Source of the DNA: Aplidium turbinatum
Lineage: Eukaryota > Chordata > Ascidiacea > Aplousobranchia > Polyclinidae
Length of the DNA: 64,000 bases
Assembly: GCA_918807975.1 (NCBI GenBank)
Contig: OU964935.1
Coordinates: forward strand, 13,417,823 to 13,481,822
Reading direction: 5' to 3'
Positions 36,307 to 49,900 of this stretch are shown here, in pieces (within the stretch, counting starts at the first letter, position 1; the number at the start of each line of letters is the position of its first letter). The notes under the pieces were generated by a model. It was not told the origin of the DNA. It was given only the letters and a program-made list of their open reading frames with translations, and made no database searches. The translations under genes were made by a program, and so were the position numbers.

Positions 36307-36938
36307 AATGGTACTCCTACCTACCATTCCAAAGTGCAAAAGCATCGAGCAATGCACAAGCCAGGTATCTTCAAAGATGAATTCAATTGTTCTATCTTGA
36401 TTACTTGGGTAAGAAATTCTAGCTAGCTGGTGATCTTGTTATGTTAGTTTTTCACTGTTATCATGCACCGCACAGACGCACAACGTACATTATATTTGGG
36501 CAATTTCTATAAAAGCGTGCAGATTTGGGCAAATTTACGTTCTGCCTCCCCAAAATGGTTTGGTCTCGTACGGCTATGCTCATAATGTAGCTTGCCTACA
36601 ATTCTTGTTGTGATTTCTGTAGTCTATGTGTTATAAATATAATTTTCAGAAATTAATATCCAACGTAATTATGTTTATTGTTTCCCTGTGACCTTTCCTG
36701 TAATCAGAGGAAATGGATCGAAAAATTGACTTCCTTGCCTTATCCACTTATGCAAACCTTTATCACTATACTACATCATACAAAGCTGAAGTCAATAAAA
36801 TCTATAGTTTGTGTGTTTCCTATCATTTCAATAAAGAGAAGTTGTTTTTTCAACACCGTTTCAATGTCGTCACACATCGAAGCGGTTTAGAAAAAGCGCC
36901 CATTAACTAATGCAAGACCGATTTTAGTGTCGACCCTT

Positions 36939-37845
36939 CCAGTTGGAAAAACTGGTTCCTTTATAAAGTACCTTCAGCTAATAAGGCCCGCCTGGTAACA
37001 AGGCCCACTTGCCGTATCTTCGTAAATTGAACAGCACTAAATTTCATGACAACTGTTTTTGAAAGTTTTACCAAGGTCACACCGATTGCTGAAGTGGAGC
37101 TGGCCAACTTCCAGTAGTTAAATAAATACAAGAAGTCTGGTACGGTCAAACAAGCAAAATTTTATTACTGTATTTCCATTTTTTGGAATTGTCGGATTTT
37201 ACAGTTGCGCGTTTTTTATTAGATTTTGGAGGGTTGTGGCACATTGTCAATCATAAAAGCGTGGGAAAATTCCGGTTTTATGCGAAAATTGTTTTCTGGT
37301 GTTAAATTGAAGCTAGTTTAACTTGACTGACTGGGTACTGGTAATAAGGCCCAGCATGTACTGAAATTCTGAGTATGAGAGTGTTATTGGTTCATTGTGT
37401 GCGTTTTAGTCTTCTAATTGTCTTCAGTTCAAAGCCTTCCACTGTTACTGTTAAGCAGTTTAAAACAAAGCCTGGTTTATGCATTTGATCACTTTCAGTA
37501 GAGAAAATTGAATGATTTTAAGCAAAAAGAGTTGTATTTCCAGCATGCCCTAACCAAAAATATGGTGGGCCTTATTGCCAAAATATGCGAGCATTAAGGC
37601 CCGGGTGCTCGTATTTTTGTATTTGCTATAAATAGAGTTAGAAGTAACAAATCAAGTCCAATTTTAAATATTTGGTAGATACCTATCAGCACTATATTCC
37701 TACCAAGTATGAACCAATATTATCAAAGCAATTGTGAAATATAAGCAATCAAAGTTAGGTGGGCCTTATTAGCTGAAGGTACCTTATTTATTCAACGTCT
37801 TTAGACGTTGAATTAATGTAAAAGGGGCCAGTTTTTCCAGCTTGG
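36939..37845. repeat. Hairpin element, copy 3, split by another insertion
   Basis: CCAGTTGGAAAAACTGGTTC at the left faces GGCCAGTTTTTCCAGCTTGG at the right. The right half keeps the ATTCAACGTC...GACGTTGAAT stem of the other copies. The insertion at 36971-37779 separates the two halves. Confidence 0.55.
36971..37779. mobile_element. TA-flanked non-autonomous transposon (Tc1/mariner-type)
   Basis: Ends CCTTCAGCTAATAAGGCCC and GGGCCTTATTAGCTGAAGG are perfectly inverted and flanked by TA on both sides (36969-36970, 37780-37781). The motif AAGGCCC or its inverse recurs internally. No transposase is readable. Confidence 0.7.
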
Positions 37846-39589
37846 TAAAAGGCTTATACGAAAATAACAAAACTTGAAATCGGTCATTTTCAACCTCACT
37901 TTCTAAACGAAATCTCTAGGTTTTTTTAGATGGCCCGAAATTAGAATTGACAACCACGTTGCTGTACCGTATGTTTTCTTGATGTCATTTCTTCACTGCA
38001 GAGTGCAGAGATAGTTACATTCCATGCGCTACCAGATGTTGAGCATTGACACTCCCAAAACTGTGAATAGGCTACTACGCTTAGCGTTAATATTAGCTAC
38101 AAGATATCAATTTGTTCAATTATAACGTTTGATATAACTGCAGTTTTGTTACGATGCGAGGTAAGGAAATTATTCTTTTTTTTGCTTTAACTGGTCAAAT
38201 AGCCTGACTGCCTGATTTCTAGGTAGCCTACTGTATTACAAACAAACAGTAGTGGTCTGCCTTGCACATTTTCTTTCGTGTTATATTTTTATTGTAACGT
38301 AAATATATTTCAGTTTATGTTTATTGTCAACTACGCTGTTTCTTTTCAACTTATTAAGATTTCGGTCCAAAGTGAAATATTTTGCTTCACTACATAGAAC
38401 TCATTTCAATTGATTTGATGTTCTTGGTTTGATTGTTTTTCTGTACTCATAGAAAGGTTTGGATCGTATAGGCTTGGTTGCTCCGAGCTGGTATGCGCAA
38501 TGAAGTTCCAAGAATTGCGATCGTCACGGTTCGAATGGCATGACAACAGGTTTCAAGATTTCTATAATTCTCTGGCCAAACGCTTAAACCATAGACAGGC
38601 ACGGGGCGCGTAATCACTGAGCTAACGGGGCGGGTGGACGGACATTCTTGTTTAATGCAACAACATCGAAAACATCATATAATAGGCTAGTATATTTCTC
38701 GATTTTGTATACTTGTTTTACGTAATATTGTAGTGTAATAGTTTCTTTGCAAGGTGATTTTCATATGGTTTTTCACCTCGGTTTACCTTTTAAGTAGGCC
38801 TAAATAAGGTGCATGAGTTGGTCACAACATATTCAAGAATACACCATAACAAAACAGATTGAAGAGCACTGGTCTATTGTATAGCTCAGTTGTCACTGAC
38901 TCAACTACTATTTGCTCAGTTTACAACTGCTGACTTGTAGGAGACTCGATACAACAGTGAAGTGGACGTATGTACGAGCTATCAATAAAAACCGCATGGT
39001 TTCACAGATGCACATACAGTTATATGAATGAAACAATACAATGTAGCTACTGCATTGAGGTTATTGAAACAAATGAATTTGTTCCAGAATTTATCAGAAT
39101 ATCTTGTAAGCTTAAGTTATTTAAATAATACAAACGGTTGCTTTTTAAATAATACAACAGTTTAATAGTTGCATGTTGACCAAAAATGAATTGAATTTGA
39201 AGTGTCATAAGGTGATTGTTTATTCTAGTTGGCTGCTCTGTCAAATTGGAGAAGACTATAAAAGGTATAAATGGTTAATCACAAAACGCCTGCCGTGAAT
39301 TTTCGAATGCAGAAAGTCATAACCCTTTCTGAAGAAGGTGGGCTAACATGAAGTTACCACATTGTTTTCTCAGTTAGACCAAGAGGTATTAAAATTAAAC
39401 TCTGGGTGGCATTGAGATATAGCCTACGCTACGCCCTACACTGATTTTACCTTATTTATTTATGTTAAGAGGTAAATTAATGCAAATGCAATATTCTTCA
39501 ATTTATTCTAAATTAAAGAAGCTTTGGTTAGACTACGACTATTTTGGCAACATTCAATTGCCATTACGTGTAAAGGCAGATCTATATTC
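37846..39589. other. Intergenic DNA
   Basis: No gene seen. A tRNA A-box-like string on the minus strand near 38615-38635 lacks a properly spaced B box and was not accepted as a tRNA. Confidence 0.4.
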
Positions 39590-39905
39590 TCATCAAGGTT
39601 ATTTTTGTTTGTTTTTCATATCTTTATCCTGCATTGCGGGAAAGCGGACTTGAGCGCTATGCATCGGTGTACGCCTTCCGACGTACACCTGACCCACGTT
39701 GCAGCCGACGGCAATGTCTGTTTCCAGTTGTCTACTCTACTTATGACTTAAATTTGGTACTACCCATTACTCGAAATCGATCACTGGGTAGAAGCAATTA
39801 TCGTAAAGTTCCTTGCCCAGAGAAACAAGTGCGGGTGGCTGGAGTCGAACATGCAGGCTCTCGACTGCGAGCCCAACGCGCTAACCACTCGACCACTTAC
39901 AATTA
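39590..39905 (-). mobile_element. tRNA-derived SINE
   Basis: On the minus strand the 5' part (39898-39835) is tRNA-like, with an A box in GTCGAGTGGTTAGCGCG and a B box in GTTCGACTCC. The body continues with GGGCAAGGAACTTTACG and TTGCTTCTACCCAGTG, then a GC-rich part and an A-rich 3' tail near 39595-39630. This is the usual layout of polymerase III-driven SINEs. The 3' boundary is approximate. Confidence 0.65.
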
Positions 39906-41128
39906 TTGCACTTCGACAATTAGCCTACATTACTTCAGACAATCGATGACTATTACAATTACATCTGCATTTTTTTTGTAAACAATTGTCATCGATTTAA
40001 ATTAGGCCACCCCAATTGTGAGTGTCGCACAGTGGGACAGCCAACTGAAACAGCTTACCTTGTTTTTGTCCAGCAAAGAGGATGCTACGTTGTGTTTGGG
40101 TTATGACTCATGGCCACCATTTGCAGGCTACTCATGAAAAATAGCTTTGGGTGGAATTGCAAGTAACAATACAGTATTTAGAAATATCGTGATTTGACCG
40201 ATATGCATGGACGTGCATAGTCTACAGTTTCGCATTAGCTATGCAAGCCAAACAGAATTTAAAAGCTTAGCAAGCTGTAGATAGCAGCACCACACAGAAA
40301 TACCGGTGGAATATATCTGTGCATGCAGTTTTGGTTACTCACTGTGAATGTTTCAATAAGTCACGCTTAGGCTCTATCTAAAGTAGGAAAATTGCAAGAA
40401 TTACAAAGGATAGAGAAGTGATACTAAGCCGGCATCACTTTGAAAAACTAATAGGTCCAGAGTGTTGACGTAGTCTTCGGATAAAAGTTTCAAGAAAAAA
40501 GTGAAATTTGATTCTTTGGCATAAGGTTACATTATACCGTAGGCAGTAGGCTAATCACCTACTTTTATACTTCATGGTAGAAACGAATGTAAGCCTAAGG
40601 TACGCCATGAAACATAAAGCTGTAAGACCGGTAATAATTCTTACAATTATTGTAAGATAATCATAATGTGGGATATGCTTAGATTGTTGAATTTCGTACC
40701 GTAATTTTGTATAGTTTTGTGGAAAGAGTGAGCTGTCTAAGTCGTAATGCAAGATATGAACGCATTACACATGCAGCAGTGTTGACAAGGAGTCCAGAGG
40801 GTACTTTTGGATCAAAGTTAAGAATAATTTTTAGATTCCAGAATCTTTTCGAAGGGCCCAAGAACTCAAAAAAAAACTTTTTGTTGCTGCAATACATTTA
40901 CATTCGATCATGTTTGCTTGCTTTTTGACGGGAAACTTTTTCTTTCGTTCATGCATTTACTAATATTTTCTTAATTTTTTTCGTTGTTATGCTGTCTTTG
41001 TCATGGGGTCCTGGAGATCGCATTAGTACCTGGCTGAAAATATTCTCAACAGCCCTGGACACATACGTCGGGCATGCATATCTTAAACCCACATGTAGGC
41101 TAGGTTATATTGTAACTTACAGTGTACT
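39906..41128. other. Intergenic DNA
   Basis: No gene or repeat recognised. Confidence 0.4.
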
Positions 41129-41950
41129 CAGGGGCGCCGGAACGATTTTTGACTGGAGGTACAATTATGAAAAAAGGGCATTTTTTTGCTGAAAGGCCAG
41201 TTTTTTTTTTTAAGTTTTAAGATAAGATATAGCGATAATGCTGGGCAGTTCGTTAATCGTTTTCCCCCTACTAGCCATATAAGTGAAAATGTGAGACAGA
41301 TGCAGATAAATGAATGAAATATATTGAAATAGCTTGAACAAGAAGAAACGAAAGATAAATTTCACGTTCATAGCGTCACAATCTGCTGAAAAGTATAAAA
41401 TGTGTCCACGAGATAATTTGTATACTGTATAGACAAATATCAAACCAATCTGAAGTACATTTTACGCGCGTCGGTTGCTCGAATGAACTCATTTGCAATA
41501 GCTTCTAAGTCAATGGTGTCCATCACCTGTTTGTGAATAGTCGCAAACATTCGGTTGTTTAAACTGTTGTCTGTCATTGTGGTACGAAGCCACGTTTTTA
41601 CTCGCCTCATGGCGCTAAAACTGCGTTCAGCATTGACCGATACGAGCCGAGGCGGACGGGCTCGATTGTTCGATAAATGCGCAAAAGTTTGTGCATTCCC
41701 GAAAGACAGTCTTTGTTGCTTGTTTAGAACCTCACATATCGTAGCCAATCTTCGTTATTGGCAAAATCGTCGTTGCTTGTTGTAAAGTTTGGTGCGCACC
41801 TGCAGATCTTTAAGTTCATCAGAGAGCAAATAGCAGAAATTGATATATTGTAAAATGTACAGTAGCTTACATGACCTTAAAAGGGCACCATTGCCGCCAT
41901 CTAGAGAAAATTTGAAGGCAGAAGGGGCATCTGCCCCTTCTACCCCCCTG
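41129..41950 (-). mobile_element. Internally deleted hAT element
   Basis: Begins CAGGGGCGCCGGAACG and ends GCCCCTTCTACCCCCCTG. A perfect 8-base duplication AGTGTACT flanks it (41121-41128 and 41951-41958). Only the 3' part of a transposase gene remains, on the minus strand. Confidence 0.85.
41440..41748 (-). pseudogene. hAT transposase C-terminal dimerisation domain fragment
   Basis: Reads MATICEVLNKQQRLSFGNAQ and then SVNAERSFSAMRRVKTWLR, TMTDNSLNNRMFATIHKQV. NAERSFSxMRxxKTxLRxxM is the signature of the hAT dimerisation domain in the family with ZBED5/TTF-type relatives. The catalytic part is absent. Confidence 0.85.
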
Positions 41951-41958
41951 AGTGTACT

Positions 41959-43966
41959 AACACAAAACCTTTTTATGCGGTTTAAGCTAAAATTTTCATA
42001 GCATTAGTATAGGCTACTTCAAACACCAAGTGTAGGGTTGTGGTTTATGCTAATTTTACTTTAAGGCAGAAATACATATCACAGATCTTATAAATACATT
42101 TCACCAGTGTTTATGCAACGCTTCGATCATAGATATTGAGTTAACCAGCATTGATAAAACAATTTTTTAAATATAGTTATAGATTTAGCAACGCTAGTTT
42201 GAACCAACACCGTCATTGCCAAGCAAAAACTAACATATCTTCCTTTGCGCAAGGGCAAAATTATGTTGAACAATTAGCATCTTGTAATTTTGGGCTATTT
42301 TGTTGAAAACACTATTTACTTGCTTTTGCAAAACCTTGATAAATATGAAAAAGACAATTACAAACACTACTGATGTAGGACCTTAGACAAGCGTATTGTC
42401 AGCTAATGCAATTTTTACTCCAATCAGTGTAGCTTTAATATCAATGAAGTCCTACTAGTTAATTTTTACAAACAATTTAAGGAGCAATTTCTCGAGCTTG
42501 GTAGAAGAAAATGCAGAATTTATACGTAGGCTATCTTGAAAACGTAATTTCTACACAGTATCACTTTCTATAAACATGGTCGATCTAATAAACAATTATT
42601 TTTCCCCAGAAGAGATCTTAAGTTTAAGTTTATAAATTTAAGTTTGGAAAAACTTCTCTCGTATGCTTGCAGATAAAAGCATCAAATACAAAAAAGCAAC
42701 TCTTCGGATGAACAATTTATTAAATCTCAAAGTATAACTTATAAAAAAATAATATTGGCCTACTAGTAAAATATAGGCCCAATTCACCTTTTACAAACCA
42801 TGACACTAGAAAGACGTTTTTTGATGACGAGACAATATTTGGCAATAACTTAATCTACATTTTAAAGTTTCAATTTCCAGATGGCCGTAAAAGAGCGATT
42901 TTTATGCCCAGAAACAAAATGACATCAAATACACTCCTAACATTGTATCGCACAAGGAAAGTTGCTGCAATATCTACCATAGACCACAAACTATGCATAT
43001 ATTATTTCTGGTGCACTTACACTGTCCGCAATTGCACAACAACATTTCATTAATTTACTATCCTTGCAGAAACAGGTTGACGCATGACTTGGCTTTGAAA
43101 ATATCAACTACAAATAGCAAGCTGTTTCACTATTTTGATCGTTTTGTCGTGTAGTCTTCCATTAGATTAAAAATGTATTATGGAGCTGCATGTTGGTAGA
43201 GTGACTGTTTTGTCCCAAACAGTGTCTCAGCTTTTAAATACATTGTGCAGCTCAGCCGTTCAAAAAGACGCTGTGCATGATTGAATTGTCATTTTTCAGA
43301 GAAGTTTCTTTTGTTCTGGAGAATTTTTTATCATTAGTTGTTTACAAGATATGAACGTAGGCTATTAGCGTACCAGTAGGCCTATCATTAGGGCAAACTC
43401 AAAAAACTACAGGTCTCGTTAACTACGTCTACAATGCCAGAAAAATCTGTCCTTTTCAAATTGGCTGTTTTATCCTTTTAAAAAAAAAAAATGTTTTGCG
43501 CCAAACAGAAAGAAAATAAAAACACGTCTTGCATACGTTGCATTGAATCAATGAAAAAACAACTAATTTTAAGAAAACTAAATGTTGGTTTTGCTTTAGA
43601 CCTTTGCCACTGTTCTAGCGATGGCATTATTTTTTAACAATCTGATACTCTTAGTTTATTTTTAATTTAAACGCAACGACAGAACATTAATTTTTCATGA
43701 GTGTTAGCAGGAATAGCAAAGTAGCTCAAACTAACAAACATCAAGGGGTGTCGTTAATGTTGGTTGAAATTTTTTAAAACGAAATCTAGCTATTTTTTCC
43801 TTAGGGATTTTTTGCAGGAGACTTTTATTCTTTGGCAGTGCGACAGCAAAAGCGTTTTAAGATATTTCCCGGTTGCTGTAACTTTTTACCGGTATCTGTT
43901 TTGTTTGCAGATGAATTATTGAGTTTCATATTGTTGTTTTTATATTTTTGGTACCGGAGATTTGAG
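41959..43966. other. DNA upstream of the class C receptor gene
   Basis: No coding region seen. Two acceptor-like strings end at 43818 and 43910, so the receptor may have upstream untranslated exons here. No convincing promoter motif was found. Confidence 0.35.
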
Positions 43967-46900
43967 ATGACTCCATCAAAGAAACTTTGCATCATTAGTT
44001 TAAGAATATTTATTATTTTGCTTGCACAATGCAGCTGGTCTGGAGCTTCTCATTCAAGTTCCCACAGCTCGCAACAGTTTGAAAGGAAAGTGGAATTTTC
44101 AAAGTCTGACAACGGAAAGTATAAAATCTACTTAAGAGGATTGTTTGCCATATATAACAACGCCAATGAAAGTTGCTCTGAAAATGAAATTTTTTCTTAT
44201 TCTATTCAGGTGAGCATTGAGTAAGATGACTAGTTTAACAAAACTTGATCACGAAAGGAAATAAGTCAATAATAATATAAACAATCATGTTTTATTTTGC
44301 GCCCATTTCTATTTTAACAATTTCAACACAAAATGACTAACTTTTGCCTATGATTAAAGACTTGATTTCATTTTTCAATTAATAATGGTTATCATTTTTT
44401 AGTTTTTTTAAATGCAATGAGTTGACAATTTTAACAGAAAAAACAAAAGTTGCATTTGACTGTCGCAAAGTGTCGTTGTTACATAACATCAGTGTAGGCT
44501 ACAACTTAAACGCATGCAGGCCTAACACATTTGTTTAACTTTGAGCGATGTTATGCAGATTGTGTTGTAATCAGAAATGACATTGAAACATGAGATTCTA
44601 TTAAGTTTACTTTAAACACTAGTTGATTCGTGTAGACAAGACGAGTATGGACGAGGGCTTTAAAACTAAAGCCGATACTGGATCGATAAGAAGCATATTT
44701 TTGTAAAATTGCATACACTTTGTAGGCTAATTGATTGATTGTGAGAGTTTTATCCTTGAATTGAAAAAAACTTTTTGGAAGCTTTATCCTGGCTGTTTCG
44801 TGTAACCTACTTGTAGACTTGCAGAGGTTTTAAATCGCTGTGGCAAGTCTGCTCAGCGTGATTGACAGAGGGAGGTTTCCTATTATTGAAGTACCTATTT
44901 TATGTAGTTGCCTGTAAACTATTCGATTCAGAGAGAGCTGTCCCTGAGATACATTGCTTAAGCACACACAGTTTGAACTAGCGACGATCTATCTTGCCGT
45001 TTATTTGTTTACAAGGTGAAAAACTTAACTAACAAATGCATCACGACTTGAAAGTGCAAAACCACATAGTCTAAAAGCTGGAATTTTGTGTGTGATATGA
45101 GTCAATTCAATCTGTATACAGTGATCTATGAACAATCTCACAACCGTTCAGCAATGATGCGCATACACACGCATGATCTCAAATTTTCGAAGAAATCATT
45201 ACGTTTCATTTTACTGTTGACCAATCCTATACTTATAGCCCGCTAAACATGCGAAACATGTGTTTACTGTTTTAGTGTGAACGCAATAAATTGTTAAAAG
45301 TATTTTTATTCCGGGAACGCAGCATGCTGTTAGTTGATTGTCTTTGCACAAGCCCGTATGTTGGCGGATATGGTTTCGGTGCGGAAATGCAAGTTGCACG
45401 ATGCACTTGCCTTTAAATTTTCTCTGCTGCTGCATCGCTTTTTATTTGGTTAATTGAAAAATTCGGCTACTGCGGATTAGTTTGATTTTGTTAAGGTGAA
45501 AACATCAACACGTGAAATCGTATTTTTCACTTTTTCGAGTTAATTTTTTCCACTGTTTTATTTTTTCATCTTCTATTCTTTTTCTCCTTTCTTTTTTCTT
45601 CTTCTTTCTCGGGCTTTATTTCCACTTCAAGTGCGATCGCTAATGCAGATTGCAATCCTCCACATCACTCTGTCAGAAGCATCTTCTTCTTTCACTCCTA
45701 CTGCTTCAAGGTCTTGCTATACAATCTCTTAGTCGTCCTTTTGGCCTTCCTCGCTTTCGTTTCTTAATTTCCAATCGTCTTATTTTTCTGCCAACATTAT
45801 CTTTATTAGAAATTCAAAACAGAGCGCACAGTTAAACTACATACTTTTGTGTGCAAAGAAATGTAAGTTGATTATGTTGATAGTTTTGTAATACCAATGC
45901 ATAGTATAGCAAGGAAAATTGGAAGAATCTTTTATGATAGTCACCTAAAATCTAAAATAGTCACCTAAAATTGTCACCTAAAATTGTCACCTAAAATTGT
46001 TTGCAAAATAGCCAAGATCTTTCAGTTGGTTTTGTTGCTGCGGTCAGATGTTGGTAGCCAATAAACAAAATTAATTTCCTCCTCGATTGTCTGTGAGCAA
46101 TTTGCCTACTCGGCTTAAAAACTCAGCAAACAAAATCGACCCTCTCGCAAGTGGTGTGACTGGACGTTAGTGTCAGAAAGTAAGTTACACGTAGTGGCCA
46201 TGAACACACCACACAAATTTTACAGCAAAATGTAAACAAAAAACAGATTCGGTTTTTATTGTTGTTTGTCAAAGGGCGGTTTCATCACTCTGCTCCTGTG
46301 GGCAATAGCCTACCACTGACTTTCATATAGTTTGGTAATACTTGTGATAAGGACAACTTGTCATCTGGTAACGCGCTTTTGTGCTGCTGCTTATTCACTC
46401 AAAAGATAACACGTAGGCTAACTGACAAAAGAACGACAAAATATATCACACATTAACTCAACTATTAGTAAATTAGTCTATGTAGTTTATAGTTTTCCTA
46501 ATTTGTAGCAAAGAGATAGGCCTACAGTAGGCTATTAAAAAACAACGTTATTTTTAAAATTTTGAGATATAATAGGCTATTTTACATTGAAAGAAATCAT
46601 AAACCTAAAAATAAACCGATATTGCACCATCTCATTGAGCAGAAGACAATAGGCTACAAAACATTTTGCAGTTGTATGAAAATCTCACACCACGACCATT
46701 CAGCTCTCAGCACGTGCAGTTACGCAAAAATTGCAGGTTATCGTCAACAACTTTCAAGCTTCAGCTATTCTAAGACTTGTTTGCAGAAATTACTTTTTTC
46801 AGTCGTAAAAAAATATTTCCATAATCAATCAACGTATGTGATAGGCTGCATAAATATGAAATTTATTTTCCATTTTCATTCATTGTATTTGTAATGTTTT

Positions 46901-49900
46901 AGCAACAAGCCAGGGTTCTTCACGCAATTAGCAAAGCAAACGATCACCCATTGCTTGAAGGTATGGAACTAGTTCTTGAACAGGAGAAGGACTGCTGGAT
47001 AGATACGAGGGGCTTGAACGTGGTAATATATTTGTTAAGTTTTGAAAAGGACTTGATTTATCATTGTTGCTTTAAAGTTGTTCATTGGGAAAGGGCTATG
47101 ATCAAAATACAAAATATTGACACCCTACATCTATGAATGAAAATGCTAAAGTATCAGACCATTATACCTATTTATAAAAAAAGACAAAAAAAAAACGAAA
47201 TTTAACGTTGATGCGATTGCATTGTTACTACTAACTTACCAACGAGGTGATAGAGGGCTGATAAACGCGAAAGCGGTTAAAAATGTAGCTTAACGTGTTT
47301 TTTTAGTTTTGGTGTGTCAACTGAGATTTCCTAATCGTCAAACTGCAGTTGCCTTGTCTTGAACATGTGATGGCTTAACTATAAAAGTTTAACTATTGTG
47401 GTCAACCGAAGTGGTTCACTCTTATCAATTAATAGAATTATAATGATAAAAGAAATTTATAATCTGACTTTATAAATAATTGCTTTTTACGAGGCCATAA
47501 CCTTTCTGGTTGTTTTAAATTCAAACTAGAAAGTAAATTCAGTGATTAAATTTTTATTTCAAAAAAAGTTCTTACTGGTACTGATGATGTTTTAGTTATG
47601 TAAATAGTAGCCCATTCATTATAACTTATTTTCAAACAGCAAAATCGCCACTTTCTGCGCAAGCAACTTACGCTTATTGCAAGCAGAGACTAATGTAAAT
47701 TACTTGTAAAGCTATTATGTTCTTTCCCACAAGAATAATCTAAACTAGGCTTGTAGGCTTTGTGTTGACTTGCATAATTGATCAAACTAAAACTTAATAA
47801 ATTAAGAATGTAGGCTACAGTTCTAAAATAACAGAGTTGTCACAAACAACAGATAACGTCAAAAGAAAACACACAAACAAGTGCAAAGCTCTTTAATTAT
47901 TTACACATTTCTACTTCTGCCCTTTTCTTACCTTGTCAACTTTTTAGTGTTAAATTTTCTTTTCTTTTTTTGATATTTGTTCATGTTTCAAACTTGATTA
48001 TTATTGGTCTGTAGCCTATATCCTGGCATTTTCAAAAAACCTAAATGCTTGTGTCAGCTTCAGAGTTAGGAAGAGTTTCTTAACTCGAATCTCCACAAAT
48101 TAATTTTCATCAAATGGAAGCAGCAAGAAATGCTCAACTTATTATTTACAACCTGAGTAGCCTTATAAAATTACAAAAGTATTTTGAAACCATCAGTTTG
48201 CGCATTCTAGCAAGGTTTACAATGTCAAACAACAAAGTAAAGTTTCTTCTAAACTTTCGTAAACTTTCTTTGAGTAGCCTTTGCCTTGAAATGTGAACGT
48301 TATAATTAGGGCAACCAATTTTTTGACCTAAAAACTTGAAATTTTGACTTTATAAGTTACAAATTTTGAAATAATTTTGACCAATAGCTTTCTGCGTTTG
48401 CAACCAAATGCGAAATACAAAGTATATTAGAAATCAAAGCGTTAGGTAAAGATATTTTCTTTTTTAATGAAATATGAGAAAAATGTGGAAGACTCAAGGA
48501 CACCACATCTAACGAACAGCGAACAGGTATAATGAAAGTCACTCGAAAAACTGCAAAAGATAAATATGGAGTGTCTTTAAATATCCCGAAATTACTGAGA
48601 GGGTTTTGCACTATTATACTTCAACATCAAGTAATGTTTCACATTATCGCCTTTGAAGTTCCTGTCTCTCGCCAAAATTTTTCTTAAAATAGAGAAATAC
48701 AGAAGTTGCGTGGGAGTTCCTCAGCAGGCTATAAAAATGTGGTGAAATATCATCTCGTCCCATTTTCACAATGCACTTGATGTCATTCCTTGAGATTCTT
48801 GCTTGAATATATTTTCCAATTCGGCAGCCATCAACACCAAAGTTAAGGGACCTCATTTTCTGGTAAGCTTCTTGAATGGTGTATCGGCTGTCTTCCATCT
48901 TCTGAATTGAATCGAACAGTGCGCTGTACTGCTCCTCTATTTCTACAAGGTGAGTAGCTAAATTGGGAGCTTTTACAGCATCTTGAGCACGCCGCAGCAA
49001 GACACCACCATCATGGAAGTCTTTCACAATATTCCTTACTTCTGGTAGACTTATTGAATAATAGAAAGCAGCTTTCAACCAAGGGCCCATCTAGTTACAT
49101 TTGGCTGTGGAGGTTGGCCAAGTGAAGTAAAACTAGCTCTTCTTGACCTGTTTTTAATGGTCACTGCTTTAACCCTGGCAACCAACTCATCAACAGCAGG
49201 GTAGTTGGCTAATATTCAATCGTGAGTAGTGGGCGAAACAAGATTATTACCTCAGAAATTGCAACAAATCGATTATTACGTCAGAATAGCAACAGAAATT
49301 GCAACAAAAAATCAGTATCTGTGTAGCTTTTAATAAAATATCAATAGAGAGAAGAAAAACTACATTAAAAGAAAATTTTGACCTAACCATGAATTTTGAC
49401 TTTTTTTTTACTTAATAACTTTGAAACTTCTTTTCGTGTCAGCCTGAAATTTAGTTTGTGGACGTTTTATAAACTTTGAACAAGGCAGAAAAATTTTGAC
49501 TTTATTGACTTTTGGTTGCCCTAGTTATAATCTTTAATTTTCCTTTGCAAACAAGAAACAAGTTGTCGAAAAAAAAACTTTCATATTTTAAACTTACGGT
49601 CTCAAATAACTAATAACTTTGACATACAAAGCAAAACCCTTCAATTGTTTTCAATTAACCTTTGACAGTGACGTAGTCAAACAGACAACGTCAAAGAGAC
49701 ATCAATGACAATTCTCTGAGGCTAAAACGTAGGCCATTTCATAAAATTTGTTGCATCTTTATAATAAGATTGCTTACTGTTTGAGAGTCCAGATAAAAAT
49801 GTCTTGGCCTCACACACTGCTGTGATACTGTTTCAGACTTTTTTGAACTGGTGTCAATTGCAAGGAGGATCGTCGAAGAAATATTGGGGGATGATTGGGT

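Larger units (their letters stand above)
34963..36578. mobile_element. 1.6-kb hAT-like element without transposase
   Basis: CATAGCCGTACGAG and CTCGTACGGCTATG form inverted ends. A perfect 8-base duplication CTCATAAT flanks it (34955-34962 and 36579-36586). From about 35440 to 35880 there are about three degenerate units of about 130 bases, each with CTGCCCAAAT and an inverse ATTTGGGCA. A LINE or SINE 3' end and a small inverted repeat lie in its right half. No transposase frame is recognisable. Confidence 0.75.

Noticed and set aside
38540-38640. tRNA gene on the minus strand near 38615-38635
   Set aside because: An A-box-like string is present but the only B-box-like string is about 90 bases away and no cloverleaf is apparent; at most a worn SINE.
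39835-39898. Functional tRNA gene
   Set aside because: A and B boxes are present, but the acceptor stem does not pair convincingly and SINE body sequence follows directly, so it is called a SINE.
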